A stretch of 64,000 nt of DNA, from contig JADJSY010000022.1 of NCBI GenBank assembly GCA_016711435.1, forward strand, positions 38,454 to 102,453, read 5' to 3'. The stretch comes from Lewinellaceae bacterium (GTDB taxonomy: Bacteria; Bacteroidota; Bacteroidia; Chitinophagales; Saprospiraceae). How positions within the stretch are numbered: position 1 is the stretch's first letter; every line of letters begins with the position of its first letter. Positions 47,169 through 56,536 of this stretch are shown one piece after another. The notes below the pieces were generated by a model, which saw only the letters and a program-made list of their open reading frames with translations, ran no database searches and had not been told where the DNA came from. The translations under genes and the position numbers were made by a program.

Positions 47169-47765
47169 TTACAATCGAACTTTGATACCGCCCGTAACCA
47201 AAGGCAACGAAAACAAGCCCATTTCCAGAAAACTTTTGACACGTTTGGCGTCATAGCACACGCCAATGGGTTTGACTTGCGGGGTTATGCCCCAATGGGT
47301 GGTTTGAACTACGTCCCCCGAGGAAGCGGCGGGTATTTTTTCAATTTCACGCTGCACAGCGCCAAGTCCGAATCCGTAGTACAAGTAGCGGTTAGGCCGG
47401 ATAGAGAACCGGCGCTCGAAAACCAGGGAAAAAGACTGAAAAGAAGCGGTTCTTTTTTTATACTTTCCATGGCTGAACGCGGTCGTTTTGGCAGTTGTGC
47501 CGCCGGTATTCCAGATAAATGCCGCGCCCCAGCGCCGACTCCAGCGATATTGCACGGCGGCCAAAATGCCCATGCGGTACTGATAATCGTCGTAGCCGTC
47601 CAAGTCCTGCGACAGGTGCCGATCCAGTAAATCCGCAGCGCTCATGGCGCCGATTCCAACGGATACGGAAAATTCCGTCGGCCGACCGACCGGCACTTCT
47701 TGCGCCAAAATGGGGTAAAAAATCGTGTTAAACACGATAAAAATGGCAAATAAGGTCTTTTTCAT
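47169..47765 (-). CDS. Outer-membrane beta-barrel protein
   Basis: The protein has 198 residues. It has a signal peptide MKKTLFAIFIVFNTIFYPIL with AQE cleavage, followed by alternating strands (FSVSVGIGAMSAADLLDRHL, YRMGILAAVQYRWSRRWGAA, FERRFSIRPNRYLYYGFGLG). The C-terminus GLFSLPLVTGGIKVRL is typical of an outer-membrane barrel though it ends in Leu rather than Phe. It ends 25 bases after the stop of the Mfd fragment, convergent to it. It is probably a small porin-like protein. Confidence 0.72.
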   Translation of the reverse strand: MKKTLFAIFIVFNTIFYPILAQEVPVGRPTEFSVSVGIGAMSAADLLDRHLSQDLDGYDDYQYRMGILAAVQYRWSRRWGAAFIWNTGGTTAKTTAFSHGKYKKRTASFQSFSLVFERRFSIRPNRYLYYGFGLGAVQREIEKIPAASSGDVVQTTHWGITPQVKPIGVCYDAKRVKSFLEMGLFSLPLVTGGIKVRL

Positions 47766-47842
47766 AACAGAGGCAAATTATACAGTTTCAGAAAAACGTA
47801 TAATGACCTCTGTTATCAGATGATCTGATTATGGTCACCATT

Positions 47843-47877
47843 GGCTTTTGCCCTTTGCAATTTTGCCCTTTTACTTA
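47843..47877 (-). repeat. Post-stop repeat, family B
   Basis: On the minus strand: TAAGTAAAAGGGCAAAATTG followed by CAAAGGGCAAAAG. The TAA is the stop codon of the amylase gene. Compare 35303-35394, 39338-39405 and 58390-58444. Confidence 0.8.
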
Positions 47878-49542
47878 CTTCCCCAGCAGCACAATACCAA
47901 ATTCCGAATCCACGCTCACTTTGCCGCCTGATACCCGGACTTGCTGGCCCGAGTAGTAATCTTGCAGCATTGTGCCCTCCGGGAATACGCCCTGAACAGC
48001 AATTTCCTTTTTCCCTTTGGGTAAATCCAGCCCCCCAACAACAGCATCTTCAAATCCGCCGGATTGAAAAACGCGTTTGAAGGTGTAGGGTTTATTGGAA
48101 AGCATGGCGTGTACGCCCGCGCCGACGGCAGGGTGTGCCCGGCGGAAACGACCGAGTTTTTGCCAGTGCGCCAGTACATCCTGCGTCCGGTAACCGTTCC
48201 GCTCGGCATTGGCGGCCAGTTCATCCCAGTTCATAAAAGAACGCAGCGTCGCATCGCCCTGCGTGCCGGGGATTTGCAGCGAGCGGTTGGTTTCGTCGCC
48301 GTAATACACCTGGGAAGCGCCCGGGCACAACAGCAGTTTGGTGGCAGTTTCCATCGGTTTGTTGCGGGCAGGGTCGAACGGACTGCCATCGTCGTGCGAA
48401 CTCATGTAATTGAGTACACTTTTGCCCCGTAGCGTTCCATTCAACAAGGTGGAATATTTGGAAAAAATATTTTCGTAGCTATTTTGCGCGTCGTCTTTAA
48501 GGTCAAAATTGAGCAGGCTGGTAAAGCCGTTATCAAAATAGTCTACTTTTTATCGCCGAAATCGTACAGGCGTCCGCTGGAAATTTTGTAGTAATACACC
48601 TCCCCAACCATGTAGAAAGGGTTGTTATCCAGCGCTTTAGCAGGATTCGCTTTTTTCCAGTCGGCAAAAGCCAGGTCGGCTTCCTTGCGCAGTTCGGCCC
48701 AGACGGACTCTTCCACGTGTTTGGCGGTATCGCAGCGATAGCCGTCCACGCCGTGTTGGCGGATGTAGTCGGTCAGCCATTTGATGACGTAAAAGCGCGG
48801 CGCACGCGGGTAGCCAGTGCGTTTGAAAAAAGCGTCGAGTTCGGCTACTTCTTTTTCATAGCGGCCTTCTTTTTTCCATTTTGCTACCAGAAATGCGGGT
48901 AATTCCACCGGCGTATTGCTGTCCGTTTTGATATCGGGCAGGTTTTTTACCAGGGTGCATTCAATGGTCGACCGATAGTCTTTGTACGTGCATTGCGGTT
49001 CGGTGCGCACCCAGCCCGGCCAGAGCGGATCCTGTTTGGTTTCCGGGCCGGTGTGGTTGATAACCACGTCGAGTATGATACGAATACCGCGTTGGTGCGC
49101 TTTTTTGACCAATTCAGCGAGTTCTTTTTCCGTACCGAAATTGGGATCGAGCCGCGTCCAGTCTTTGGTCCAGTAGCCGTGAAAGCCGTAGGTGACACCC
49201 GTTCCTTCATCCACAAAATCGTGGATTTGCTCCACCACCGGGGTAAACCAGATGGCTGTAATGCCCAGTTTATCAAAATAACCTTCCTCTATTTTTTGAG
49301 TGATTCCTTTGATGTCGCCGCCCATAAATCCGCGCAAAGTAGCGGTAGGCGTGCTGCGGCCGAAGTTCAGGTCGTTTTTGGTGCTGCCATTGTTAAAACG
49401 GTCGGTCAGCATAAAATACACGTTGGCATTTTCCCAGTAGAAACGGGGTTTTTGCGCCGCCGCTACCAATAGCCTGTTGCGGGCCTTTGCAAGCTGTAAT
49501 GGAAAAAAGCAGCAAGCCGAAAAGGAAGAGTAATCGTTTCAT
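47875..49542 (-). CDS. GH13 alpha-amylase-family lipoprotein (two frameshifts)
   Basis: The product is about 554 residues with a lipoprotein signal MKRLLFLFGLLLFSITAC (Cys18). GH13 motifs are present: DVVINHTG (region I), GYRCDTAKHV with the nucleophile Asp (region II), MVGEVYYY with the acid Glu (region III) and NYMSSHDDG (region IV). Frame changes occur near 49475 (after KGPQQAI, missing one base) and 48543 (DKK followed by TAG where AAAAAAG would read KVDYFDNGF). All catalytic parts are kept. It is probably on the outer membrane and degrades alpha-glucans such as starch. There is no Sus-type neighbour, so it may act alone. Its stop lies inside family B repeat DNA. Confidence 0.88.
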
Positions 49543-49815
49543 AGTATAGAATGATTGTGGTGGTTATGTCGGAAGACCTATGGGGCCGAGGATCGAGCAC
49601 TGATACCAAGCAGGGGTGTCATTCAGACCACGCAAGGCGTAAGATGAGGCCAGGCCCCGCCACTGGTCTGAATTATACATCGGCTGGTATGCGTACTTAC
49701 TTGCGGGTCTTTTACAAATCCCGGTTTTGAGGCTGCAAGGTAGTGCGTTCACTCATTTGCCTTGCGTTCGTGTTATTTGAAAACTAAACTACTGTGCAAC
49801 AGGCGGATAACCACA
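49543..49815. other. Gap with a predicted RNA-like stem
   Basis: There is no gene. Complementary ATTCAGACCA (49610) and TGGTCTGAAT (49667) make a stem with a structured interior. The stretch reminds me of noncoding ends of IS110-type elements, but no transposase is present, so this is not claimed. Confidence 0.3.
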
Positions 49816-51987
49816 TTACATTTTCACCCATTTAACTGCTCCCCGTTGTCCGTTGAGGTTGATTTCCACCATATAAATTCCTGCGGGCAGATGTTCAAAT
49901 CCTGCCAGTGGTACGCGGTTTTCATCTTCCAAAACGGGTATTTTCATATAAATTGCGTTCCCTGTAGATGCTATAATGCGTAATTCGGCTTCTTTTGCCG
50001 GGGTATGATTTTCAAATGCCAACACAGCAACATCAGATGCCGGATTCGGCGTGATCGCCATGCTGGAAATGCCGCGCTGCGGTTCGGCTGTAGCCACACT
50101 CGGGTCAACAACCGTAATGCGCACCCGGCGGATATTTTCCCTGAAAACAACCACCTGCGGGATCACCACCAAATCATCGTCCTGCACAGCAACCTGGCCG
50201 CTTTGCAGCACATTGCCCGTTCCGGCATCTCTGACCGACCAGTTCAGCAGCGTCCCGGTGGCCGGTTTGAATATCTGGGGTCTGCGAATAGCGACATCCG
50301 CCGTAAGGCTGTTGTTCGGGCAGTTATCGTTGGAAAAAACGGCATTCGATTCGAGCCAGGCTACAACAGACCAGCCGCCGGTTTCGGTAACTATTGTCCG
50401 AATCCCAGCGGTGGTAGCCACCCCAGGCGCCCCAGTTGTCGCCGTCGCCATTGTTGATGCCCAGCATACCTGTACCCGGGTCGTTGTTTTGTGGATCGAG
50501 GTGGTGGTTGAAAAAAGCGGGAAAAGACTGGTTGCTTCGAAAACGTGCTTCTGCAAAACCCACGTTGTCCACTGCGGTCTGCTGGGAAGGCAAAATGCCG
50601 TTGACCCAGTGGTCGTTGTAATCGGGTCCGGTGTCCGGCCCATGCGCCCGTTCGCTCCACATATTTTGAACTCCCATGCCGAGGAGTCGGCCTTCCGGTA
50701 ATTTTCAACGACATACGGATCCCATTGCATGGTGCCATTGTCGTCATTTTTGCTATGCCAGTGGCGGATAAGCGGCAAATCGCGCGCATCTGCACAATTG
50801 TCCAGCAGATTGAACAACGAAAGCAAGTGGACGGCTTCGCCCGCCCGGTTTTTCAGATTGGTGGGAAAATTGAGGGTTGGTTCACCTAAGACAGTCACGT
50901 TGCTGCCCGGATCAGGCCCGCCGAAACCGTTATTAAAAATTGTTGCGGAGGCGTAGTGCTCGGGGTAGCATTTTGCCAGGGCTGTGGCGCCGGCCGAACC
51001 CATGCTATGGCCGTGAAGATGAATCCGCGCAGAGTCGATATTAAAATGCCGCATCAGCCACGCATCTGTCCACAGATACCGCCGCTGGGTATAATTGACA
51101 ATAGTATCCTCCTGTATCGGCAGGTTCCCCGGCGTGAAAGGATCGTAGTTTTTGCGCCAGCCAAAATGCCAGGTCGGCAAATCCGGGAAGGGCGGAATCT
51201 GGTCGCGCCAACCCATCAGATTGTCATCATGCGCCAAAAGAATACCTTCAACAGGTCTGATGTTGATTTCGGCACGGCTGCCGGCCAGCGATTGGCGCGC
51301 AGTGCCGCCGCCGCCGTGCAGCCAGATCGACATTGGGAAAGGCTGGGTCGTGTCTATTCCGGCCGGAACGGAAATAAAGAACAGGCTTGGCATGCCGTTT
51401 TTGGCGCCATTGGCCATGATCGGAAAATCGGGGCGGCTTTCCCACTGGTTTTGCCGCCCGTCGGCCCACATCATGTACGCGAGACAGGCAAACCCGTTCG
51501 CAAAAGGGGAAGGAAATGTAGCCTGCAAGTGGCATTCCACCGGATCGTTTGTCGGGTTATACTGAAATGTGGTGGCCGTTGCGGTGATGTTTTGCCCGGC
51601 TGTTACCGCTGTTTCGCCATCGGCCACAACGGCAAAAAACAGGACGCCCGCCTGATGGGGTGTAAATACAAAAAGCCCTTCGTTGGCTGCCAACTGGTAT
51701 TTCCCGGGCCCGGTCGGGTTCGGAATGCGGGGTGTTACGGCCGTATCGATTTGTTCTTTAAGGGCCGCACAGAGGTACTCGAATTGGTGCAACTTCCCGA
51801 TCAATACAGCATTAGCAGTAGAACTGAATGCCGTGGGTTTGGCATAAACGGCATACCAGTCCGGCAATGGCGCTGTGGTTTCCCACACTACCCAGACCTG
51901 CCCGTCGGCGTACCAGGCGCGGACGTTGGTTTGGGCATTGGCAGAAAGGAAGAAAGAGCAGCAAAAAGGAAGGAGGATGTTTTTCAT
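49816..51987 (-). CDS. Secreted alpha/beta-hydrolase with T9SS sorting domain (compensating frameshift pair)
   Basis: The protein has 723 residues with a signal peptide MKNILLPFCCSFFLSANA. Residues about 215-400 form an alpha/beta-hydrolase domain with nucleophile motif GHSMG (ARIHLHGHSMGSAGATALAK) and a preceding MSIWLHGGGG oxyanion-type loop. Carbohydrate-ester or peptide hydrolysis are both possible. The T9SS sorting domain (MAITPNPASDVAVLAFENHT) closes the protein. The residues encoded by about 50390-50672 read as low-complexity Thr in this frame, while the next frame reads MWSERAHGPDTGPDYNDHWV and NNGDGDNWGAWGGYHRWDSD. The true product therefore probably uses the second frame there, with one base missing near 50672 and one extra near 50390. 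Confidence 0.78.
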   Translation of the reverse strand: MKNILLPFCCSFFLSANAQTNVRAWYADGQVWVVWETTAPLPDWYAVYAKPTAFSSTANAVLIGKLHQFEYLCAALKEQIDTAVTPRIPNPTGPGKYQLAANEGLFVFTPHQAGVLFFAVVADGETAVTAGQNITATATTFQYNPTNDPVECHLQATFPSPFANGFACLAYMMWADGRQNQWESRPDFPIMANGAKNGMPSLFFISVPAGIDTTQPFPMSIWLHGGGGTARQSLAGSRAEINIRPVEGILLAHDDNLMGWRDQIPPFPDLPTWHFGWRKNYDPFTPGNLPIQEDTIVNYTQRRYLWTDAWLMRHFNIDSARIHLHGHSMGSAGATALAKCYPEHYASATIFNNGFGGPDPGSNVTVLGEPTLNFPTNLKNRAGEAVHLLSLFNLLDNCADARDLPLIRHWHSKNDDNGTMQWDPYVVENYRKADSSAWEFKICGANGRMGRTPDPITTTTGSTAFCLPSRPQWTTWVLQKHVFEATSLFPLFSTTTSIHKTTTRVQVCWASTMATATTGAPGVATTAGIRTIVTETGGWSVVAWLESNAVFSNDNCPNNSLTADVAIRRPQIFKPATGTLLNWSVRDAGTGNVLQSGQVAVQDDDLVVIPQVVVFRENIRRVRITVVDPSVATAEPQRGISSMAITPNPASDVAVLAFENHTPAKEAELRIIASTGNAIYMKIPVLEDENRVPLAGFEHLPAGIYMVEINLNGQRGAVKWVKM

Positions 51988-52011
51988 TTTGTTCCGATAA
52001 TTTAAGATCAA

Positions 52012-52323
52012 AAATGCTCTTAGACTTTTGAAAGTGACGAACGTTTATTCAGTGTTAGAAAAGAACAACCGCCAATCCGTCACCTTTTTCCAGTTGTCCC
52101 GGCCAAAATGGCTTTGCAAAGTAAAAAGAACTGTCACTTTTTCAGCCACAGTCCGCATTTTTCAGTTTGGAAATAAATTTGATAAAGAGTCCTTGTCAAG
52201 GGTACATTTGCCTTGTACCGGCTGCTTTAGCTGCCGAAAACAAAACAAGGTGAAATGCCTGATATATTCCGTGATCCAGCGGCTAAAGCCGCCGGTACAA
52301 ACCCATAACGAATCAACAACTCA
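52012..52323. other. ClpB upstream region with REP-like palindrome
   Basis: No gene is visible. An imperfect inverted repeat joins 52213-52234 and 52278-52300 (core GCGGCTAAAGCCGCCGGTAC), the same phrase found inside the aminotransferase gene at 61899-61919. No CIRCE element or heat-shock box is seen. Confidence 0.6.
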
Positions 52324-54975
52324 ATGACCTACGATAATTTCACGATAAAGGCCCAGGAAGCCATTCTGCAGGCCCAGCAAATCGCCGCCGGATACGAACA
52401 GCAAAGCGTGGACAGTTCCCACCTGCTGAAGGGAATTCTCAATGCCGACGACTCGGTAACCGATTTTTTATTGAAAAAAACGGGCGTCAACATGGCCCGT
52501 TTTGAAGAAGAATTAGACAAACTTATCTGGGAAACGCCCAAGGTAAAAGGCGCCGACAAACAATACCTGACCAACGAAGCCAACAAAGCGATCGCCACTG
52601 CCAAAGCCTTGCTCAAGGACTTCGGCGACGAGTATATCTCGCTCGAACTCCTGTTGCTCGGCATCTCCAAAGGCAGCGACAAAACCTCCCGCCTGCTCCG
52701 CGATAACGGCGCCACCCTCGACGCTTTGACCGCAGCGGTGAAAGAACTCCGCAAAGGCCGCAAAGTGACCGAACAAACCACCGAACACGTCTACAACGCG
52801 CTCCAGAAATACGCCATCAACCTGACCGAACAGGCGGAAAACGGCAAACTCGACCCGGTTATCGGGCGCGACGAAGAGATCCGCCGCGTACTGCATATCC
52901 TCAGCCGCCGCAAGAAAAACAACCCCGTCGTCATCGGCGACCCGGGCGTAGGTAAAACCGCTATCGTGGAAGGCATCGCCTGGCGGATCGTCAAACACGA
53001 CGTGCCGGAAACCCTGTCCGGCAAAAAAATATTCAGCCTCGACCTTTCGGCGCTCATCGCCGGCGCCAAGTACAAGGGCGAATTTGAAGAACGCCTCAAA
53101 GCCGTTATCAAAGAGGTGGTGGATTCCAACGAACAGGTTATTTTGTTCATCGACGAAATTCACACCCTCGTGGGCGCAGGCGGCGGACAAGGCGCCATGG
53201 ATGCCGCCAACATCCTGAAACCGGCCCTCGCACGCGGCGAACTGCGTACCATCGGTGCCACCACGCTGGACGAATACCAGAAATATTTCGAGTCGGATAA
53301 GGCACTGGAACGCCGTTTTCAGGCGGTGTATGTGGACGAACCGAGTTTGGAAGATACCATTTCCATCCTGCGCGGCATTCGGGAGAAATACGAGAATTAC
53401 CACAAAGTACAAATCCTCGATGAAGCGGTTGTGGCTGCCGCAGAACTCTCGCACCGCTATATTTCAGAAAGAAAACTGCCGGATAAAGCCATCGACCTGA
53501 TCGACGAAGCGGGCGCCAAACTGCGCCTCGAACTCGATTCGGTGCCGGAAGATGTGGACAAACTCGACCGCCAGATGCGGCAGATGGAAATTGAACGCGA
53601 AGCGATCAAACGCGACAACGATGCGCGGAAGCTGGATGCGATGAACAAACAAATCCAGGATTTACGCGAAAAACTCGACAGCCTGCGCGCCAAATGGACT
53701 TCCGAAAAAGAAATCGTGGAGGCTATCCAGAATTGCAAACAAAAACTGGAGGAATTACACATCCAATACCAGCGGGCCGAACGGGAAGGCAACCTGGAAG
53801 TGGCGTCCAAAATAAAATACCAGGATATTCCGGCGCAGGAGGCCATGCTGAAAGCCGCCGAGGATAAACTCGGTCAATTGGCGCCTGAAAGCCGCATGAC
53901 CACACAAACGGTTACCGCCAACGACATCGCCGAAGTAGTGGCGCGCTGGACCGGTATTCCGCTGGCAAAAATGATGAAAGGGGAGAAAGAGCGCCTGCTG
54001 CACCTCGAAACGGAGCTGCACAAACGTGTGATCGGTCAGGACGAAGCCGTTGTAGCCGTTTCAGATGCCATTCGACGCAGCCGCGCCGGACTCAGCGACC
54101 CGGATAAACCCATCGGCTCGTTTATTTTCTGCGGCCCGACCGGGGTAGGTAAAACCGAACTCGCCAAAGCCCTCGCAGATGTGTTGTTCGACGATGAAAA
54201 GGCCATTACGCGCATCGATATGTCGGAATACCAGGAAAAACACAGCGTTTCGCGGCTGGTAGGCGCGCCTCCGGGCTATGTGGGCTACGATGAAGGCGGT
54301 CAACTGACCGAAGCCGTTCGCCGCCGCCCCTACTCCATCGTGCTGCTGGATGAAATTGAAAAAGCGCACCCGGATACCTTCAATATCCTCTTGCAGGTGC
54401 TCGACGACGGGCGACTGACGGATAACAAGGGCCGTACCGCGAATTTCAAAAATACGATCATCATTATGACTTCCAACCTGGCGAGCGATCGCATCATGGA
54501 AGCATTTGAAGACCTGGACACCCTGCCGGAAAAACGCCAGCACGAGGTGTTTGAAACGGCAAAATCGGAAGTGATGGACGCGCTGAAACAGAATCTGCGT
54601 CCTGAATTTTTGAACCGGATCGATGAAGTGGTGGTGTTCCACCCGCTACTGAAAACCCAGGTGGCTCAAATCCTCGACATCCTGCTCAAAGACATCCGGG
54701 AAATGCTCACCCACCAGGAACTGCAACTCGAAGTGACGAAGGAGGCTTCCAAAGTGTTGGTCGATCATGGTTTCGATCCGCAATTCGGCGCCCGACCGCT
54801 CAAACGCACCCTGCAACGCGAACTCGTCAACGAACTCGCCAAGCATGTGCTCGCAGGTAACTATGTCAAAGGCGATACCGTGCTGATCGATGCCGACGGC
54901 GCAGGCCTGTTCTTCGGAAGAAAATCGGTGGTGGAAGGGAAAAATGTGGTGACGAAGAAACTGGAGCAACTGTAA
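52324..54975 (+). CDS. clpB: ATP-dependent chaperone ClpB
   Basis: The protein has 883 residues, close to the usual ClpB length of about 860. The order is Clp N-domain (1-145), AAA1 with Walker A GDPGVGKTA at 205-213 and LFIDEIHTLVGAGG, the ClpB-specific coiled-coil middle domain (about 400-530, rich in EKLDSLRAKWTSEKEIVEAI), AAA2 with GPTGVGKTE and IVLLDEIEKAHPDTFNILLQ, and the C-terminal D2-small domain (FDPQFGARPLKRTLQRELVN). It is a cytoplasmic hexameric disaggregase that pulls proteins from aggregates with DnaK. It stands 9 bases before the NRAMP-related gene, so co-transcription is likely. Confidence 0.96.
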   Translation: MTYDNFTIKAQEAILQAQQIAAGYEQQSVDSSHLLKGILNADDSVTDFLLKKTGVNMARFEEELDKLIWETPKVKGADKQYLTNEANKAIATAKALLKDFGDEYISLELLLLGISKGSDKTSRLLRDNGATLDALTAAVKELRKGRKVTEQTTEHVYNALQKYAINLTEQAENGKLDPVIGRDEEIRRVLHILSRRKKNNPVVIGDPGVGKTAIVEGIAWRIVKHDVPETLSGKKIFSLDLSALIAGAKYKGEFEERLKAVIKEVVDSNEQVILFIDEIHTLVGAGGGQGAMDAANILKPALARGELRTIGATTLDEYQKYFESDKALERRFQAVYVDEPSLEDTISILRGIREKYENYHKVQILDEAVVAAAELSHRYISERKLPDKAIDLIDEAGAKLRLELDSVPEDVDKLDRQMRQMEIEREAIKRDNDARKLDAMNKQIQDLREKLDSLRAKWTSEKEIVEAIQNCKQKLEELHIQYQRAEREGNLEVASKIKYQDIPAQEAMLKAAEDKLGQLAPESRMTTQTVTANDIAEVVARWTGIPLAKMMKGEKERLLHLETELHKRVIGQDEAVVAVSDAIRRSRAGLSDPDKPIGSFIFCGPTGVGKTELAKALADVLFDDEKAITRIDMSEYQEKHSVSRLVGAPPGYVGYDEGGQLTEAVRRRPYSIVLLDEIEKAHPDTFNILLQVLDDGRLTDNKGRTANFKNTIIIMTSNLASDRIMEAFEDLDTLPEKRQHEVFETAKSEVMDALKQNLRPEFLNRIDEVVVFHPLLKTQVAQILDILLKDIREMLTHQELQLEVTKEASKVLVDHGFDPQFGARPLKRTLQRELVNELAKHVLAGNYVKGDTVLIDADGAGLFFGRKSVVEGKNVVTKKLEQL

Positions 54976-54984
54976 GCCTGCGCT

Positions 54985-56169
54985 ATGCAATCTAAACGGA
55001 GTTCGGTGTTTTACGGAGCAGCATTTTTAATGGCCACTTCAGCCATCGGCCCGGGGTTTTTGACTTCTACCACGGTTTTTACAGCCCAGTTGTACGCCAG
55101 TTTCGGTTTTGCCATATTGGTCTCCATTATTGTGGATGTCATTGCACAACTCAATGTGTGGCGTATCATAACGGTGACCAATATGCCTGCCCAGGATATT
55201 GCCAACCTGCTGCTTCCCGGACTCGGGGGCTTCCTGTCCATATTGATTATCGCCGGAGGACTGGTGTTCAATATCGGCAATATTGCCGGCTGCGGCCTGG
55301 GTTTGAATGTGTTGTTCGGGCTGGATGTCACCACTGGTGCTTTGATCAGTGCGGCGGTCGCAATGCTGCTGTTTTTACTGAAAGATGCCGGCAGGGCGAT
55401 GGACGCCTTTGCCAAAATACTGGGCTTTGTCATGATCGGCCTGACCCTGTATGTCGCCTTTACTTCCCACCCGCCGATGGCAGAAGCGATCCATAAAACC
55501 TTCCTGCCGGATCGGATCGATTTTATGTCGATTGTCACCATTGTGGGCGGCACGGTGGGCGGTTACATCACTTTTGCCGGGGCGCATCGCCTGCTCGACG
55601 CGGGTATCAGCGGGGTGGAAAAAACAAAACAAGTGGATCAAAGCGCTGCCACAGCCATCGGAGTGGCTTCGCTGATGCGCATCCTGTTGTTTTTAGCAGC
55701 GCTGGGCGTAGTGATGAAAGGTTCCCGACTGGACGACAGCAATCCCGCTGCCTCGGTCTTTCAGTTGGCCGCCGGGCAAATCGGGTATATCATTTTCGGG
55801 ATTGTGCTTTGGTCAGCCGCCGTTACTTCCGTGGTGGGCGCTTCTTTTACCTCCATTTCTTTTGCCCGCTCTTTTCACCCTGTATTCACCCGGTATAAAA
55901 ATTATTGCATAATCGCTTTCATCGTTGCTGCGGCGCTGTTGTTCGCCATATTCGGTAAGCCTGTCCGGGTGCTGATTTTTGCCGGCGCTTTTAACGGGTT
56001 TATCCTGGCATTCTCCCTGGGTATCCTGTTGATCGCCGCTACTAAAAGCCGCATTATGAACAGCTACCGGCACCCGCGCAGTTACCTGATTGCCGGCGCT
56101 GCGGTCGCGCTGATCATGCTTGTATTTGGGGGAATGACGATGTGGAATGAGTTGGGGAAGGTGTTTTAG
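54985..56169 (+). CDS. NRAMP-superfamily transporter without the canonical metal-binding motifs
   Basis: The protein has 394 residues with 11 hydrophobic segments and NRAMP architecture. In the first helix, DPGN is replaced by IGPG (MATSAIGPGFLTST). In the sixth, MPH is replaced by GAH (GYITFAGAHRLLDAGI). The residues that bind Mn/Fe in true NRAMP are therefore missing. Relatives with this pattern occur in Bacteroidota and Firmicutes, sometimes beside LamB/YcsF genes, and may move other substrates. It follows clpB. The last 13 codons of the gene are duplicated at 57936-57974. Confidence 0.82.
   Translation: MQSKRSSVFYGAAFLMATSAIGPGFLTSTTVFTAQLYASFGFAILVSIIVDVIAQLNVWRIITVTNMPAQDIANLLLPGLGGFLSILIIAGGLVFNIGNIAGCGLGLNVLFGLDVTTGALISAAVAMLLFLLKDAGRAMDAFAKILGFVMIGLTLYVAFTSHPPMAEAIHKTFLPDRIDFMSIVTIVGGTVGGYITFAGAHRLLDAGISGVEKTKQVDQSAATAIGVASLMRILLFLAALGVVMKGSRLDDSNPAASVFQLAAGQIGYIIFGIVLWSAAVTSVVGASFTSISFARSFHPVFTRYKNYCIIAFIVAAALLFAIFGKPVRVLIFAGAFNGFILAFSLGILLIAATKSRIMNSYRHPRSYLIAGAAVALIMLVFGGMTMWNELGKVF
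56131..56169 (+). repeat. Direct repeat, left copy (NRAMP gene end)
   Basis: 39 bases covering the last codons of the transporter gene, GGAATGACGATGTGGAATGA then GTTGGGGAAGGTGTTTTAG. The right copy at 57936-57974 differs at two positions. Confidence 0.88.
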
Positions 56170-56525
56170 TCCGGTTCGTTTTTTTCTGCGTTTTGCGCTT
56201 TTTCACCCATGATATCCGCTTCCTGCTCCAGGCCGATATCGTCATTGATATTTTGGCCGTTGAGGCTCATGGTAGGTTGTACACGACCCTGCTTTTGCTG
56301 TACTACACGCCAGGCCTCATGTGCCAGGTGTTTTTCCTGGCCTGGTGCAACGTGGATATCCGTCCCTTGCGCATAGGCCAGCGCATTGAGTTGGGCCGGC
56401 TGGGGAGAGTTGTAGTGCACCTGCACATCCGACATATCGATACCTGAAAGCGATTCGATACCTGATTTCAGATGATCGGGCATACCTGTTTTATCTTCAT
56501 CTGCTGCAAGCGTTACTTTAGCCAT
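56166..56525 (-). CDS. DUF4157 domain protein with degenerate HExxH
   Basis: The protein has 119 residues and no signal peptide. The DUF4157 core spans residues 15-90: LKSGIESLSGIDMSDVQVHY, LNALAYAQGTDIHVAPGQEK, HLAHEAWRVVQQKQGRVQPT. The family normally has HExxH (HEAWH), but here the second His is Arg73 (HEAWR), a single-base change, so zinc peptidase activity is doubtful. DUF4157 domains often lead toxins and cargo of extracellular contractile injection systems, and tail genes lie just beyond. The protein begins MAKVTLAADED, shared with its neighbour. Its stop overlaps that of the NRAMP gene. Confidence 0.87.
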   Translation of the reverse strand: MAKVTLAADEDKTGMPDHLKSGIESLSGIDMSDVQVHYNSPQPAQLNALAYAQGTDIHVAPGQEKHLAHEAWRVVQQKQGRVQPTMSLNGQNINDDIGLEQEADIMGEKAQNAEKNEPD

Positions 56526-56536
56526 AGGTTAAAATT

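Noticed and set aside
49560..49750. IS110-type element end
   Set aside because: The likeness is from memory only and there is no transposase or terminal structure in the window.
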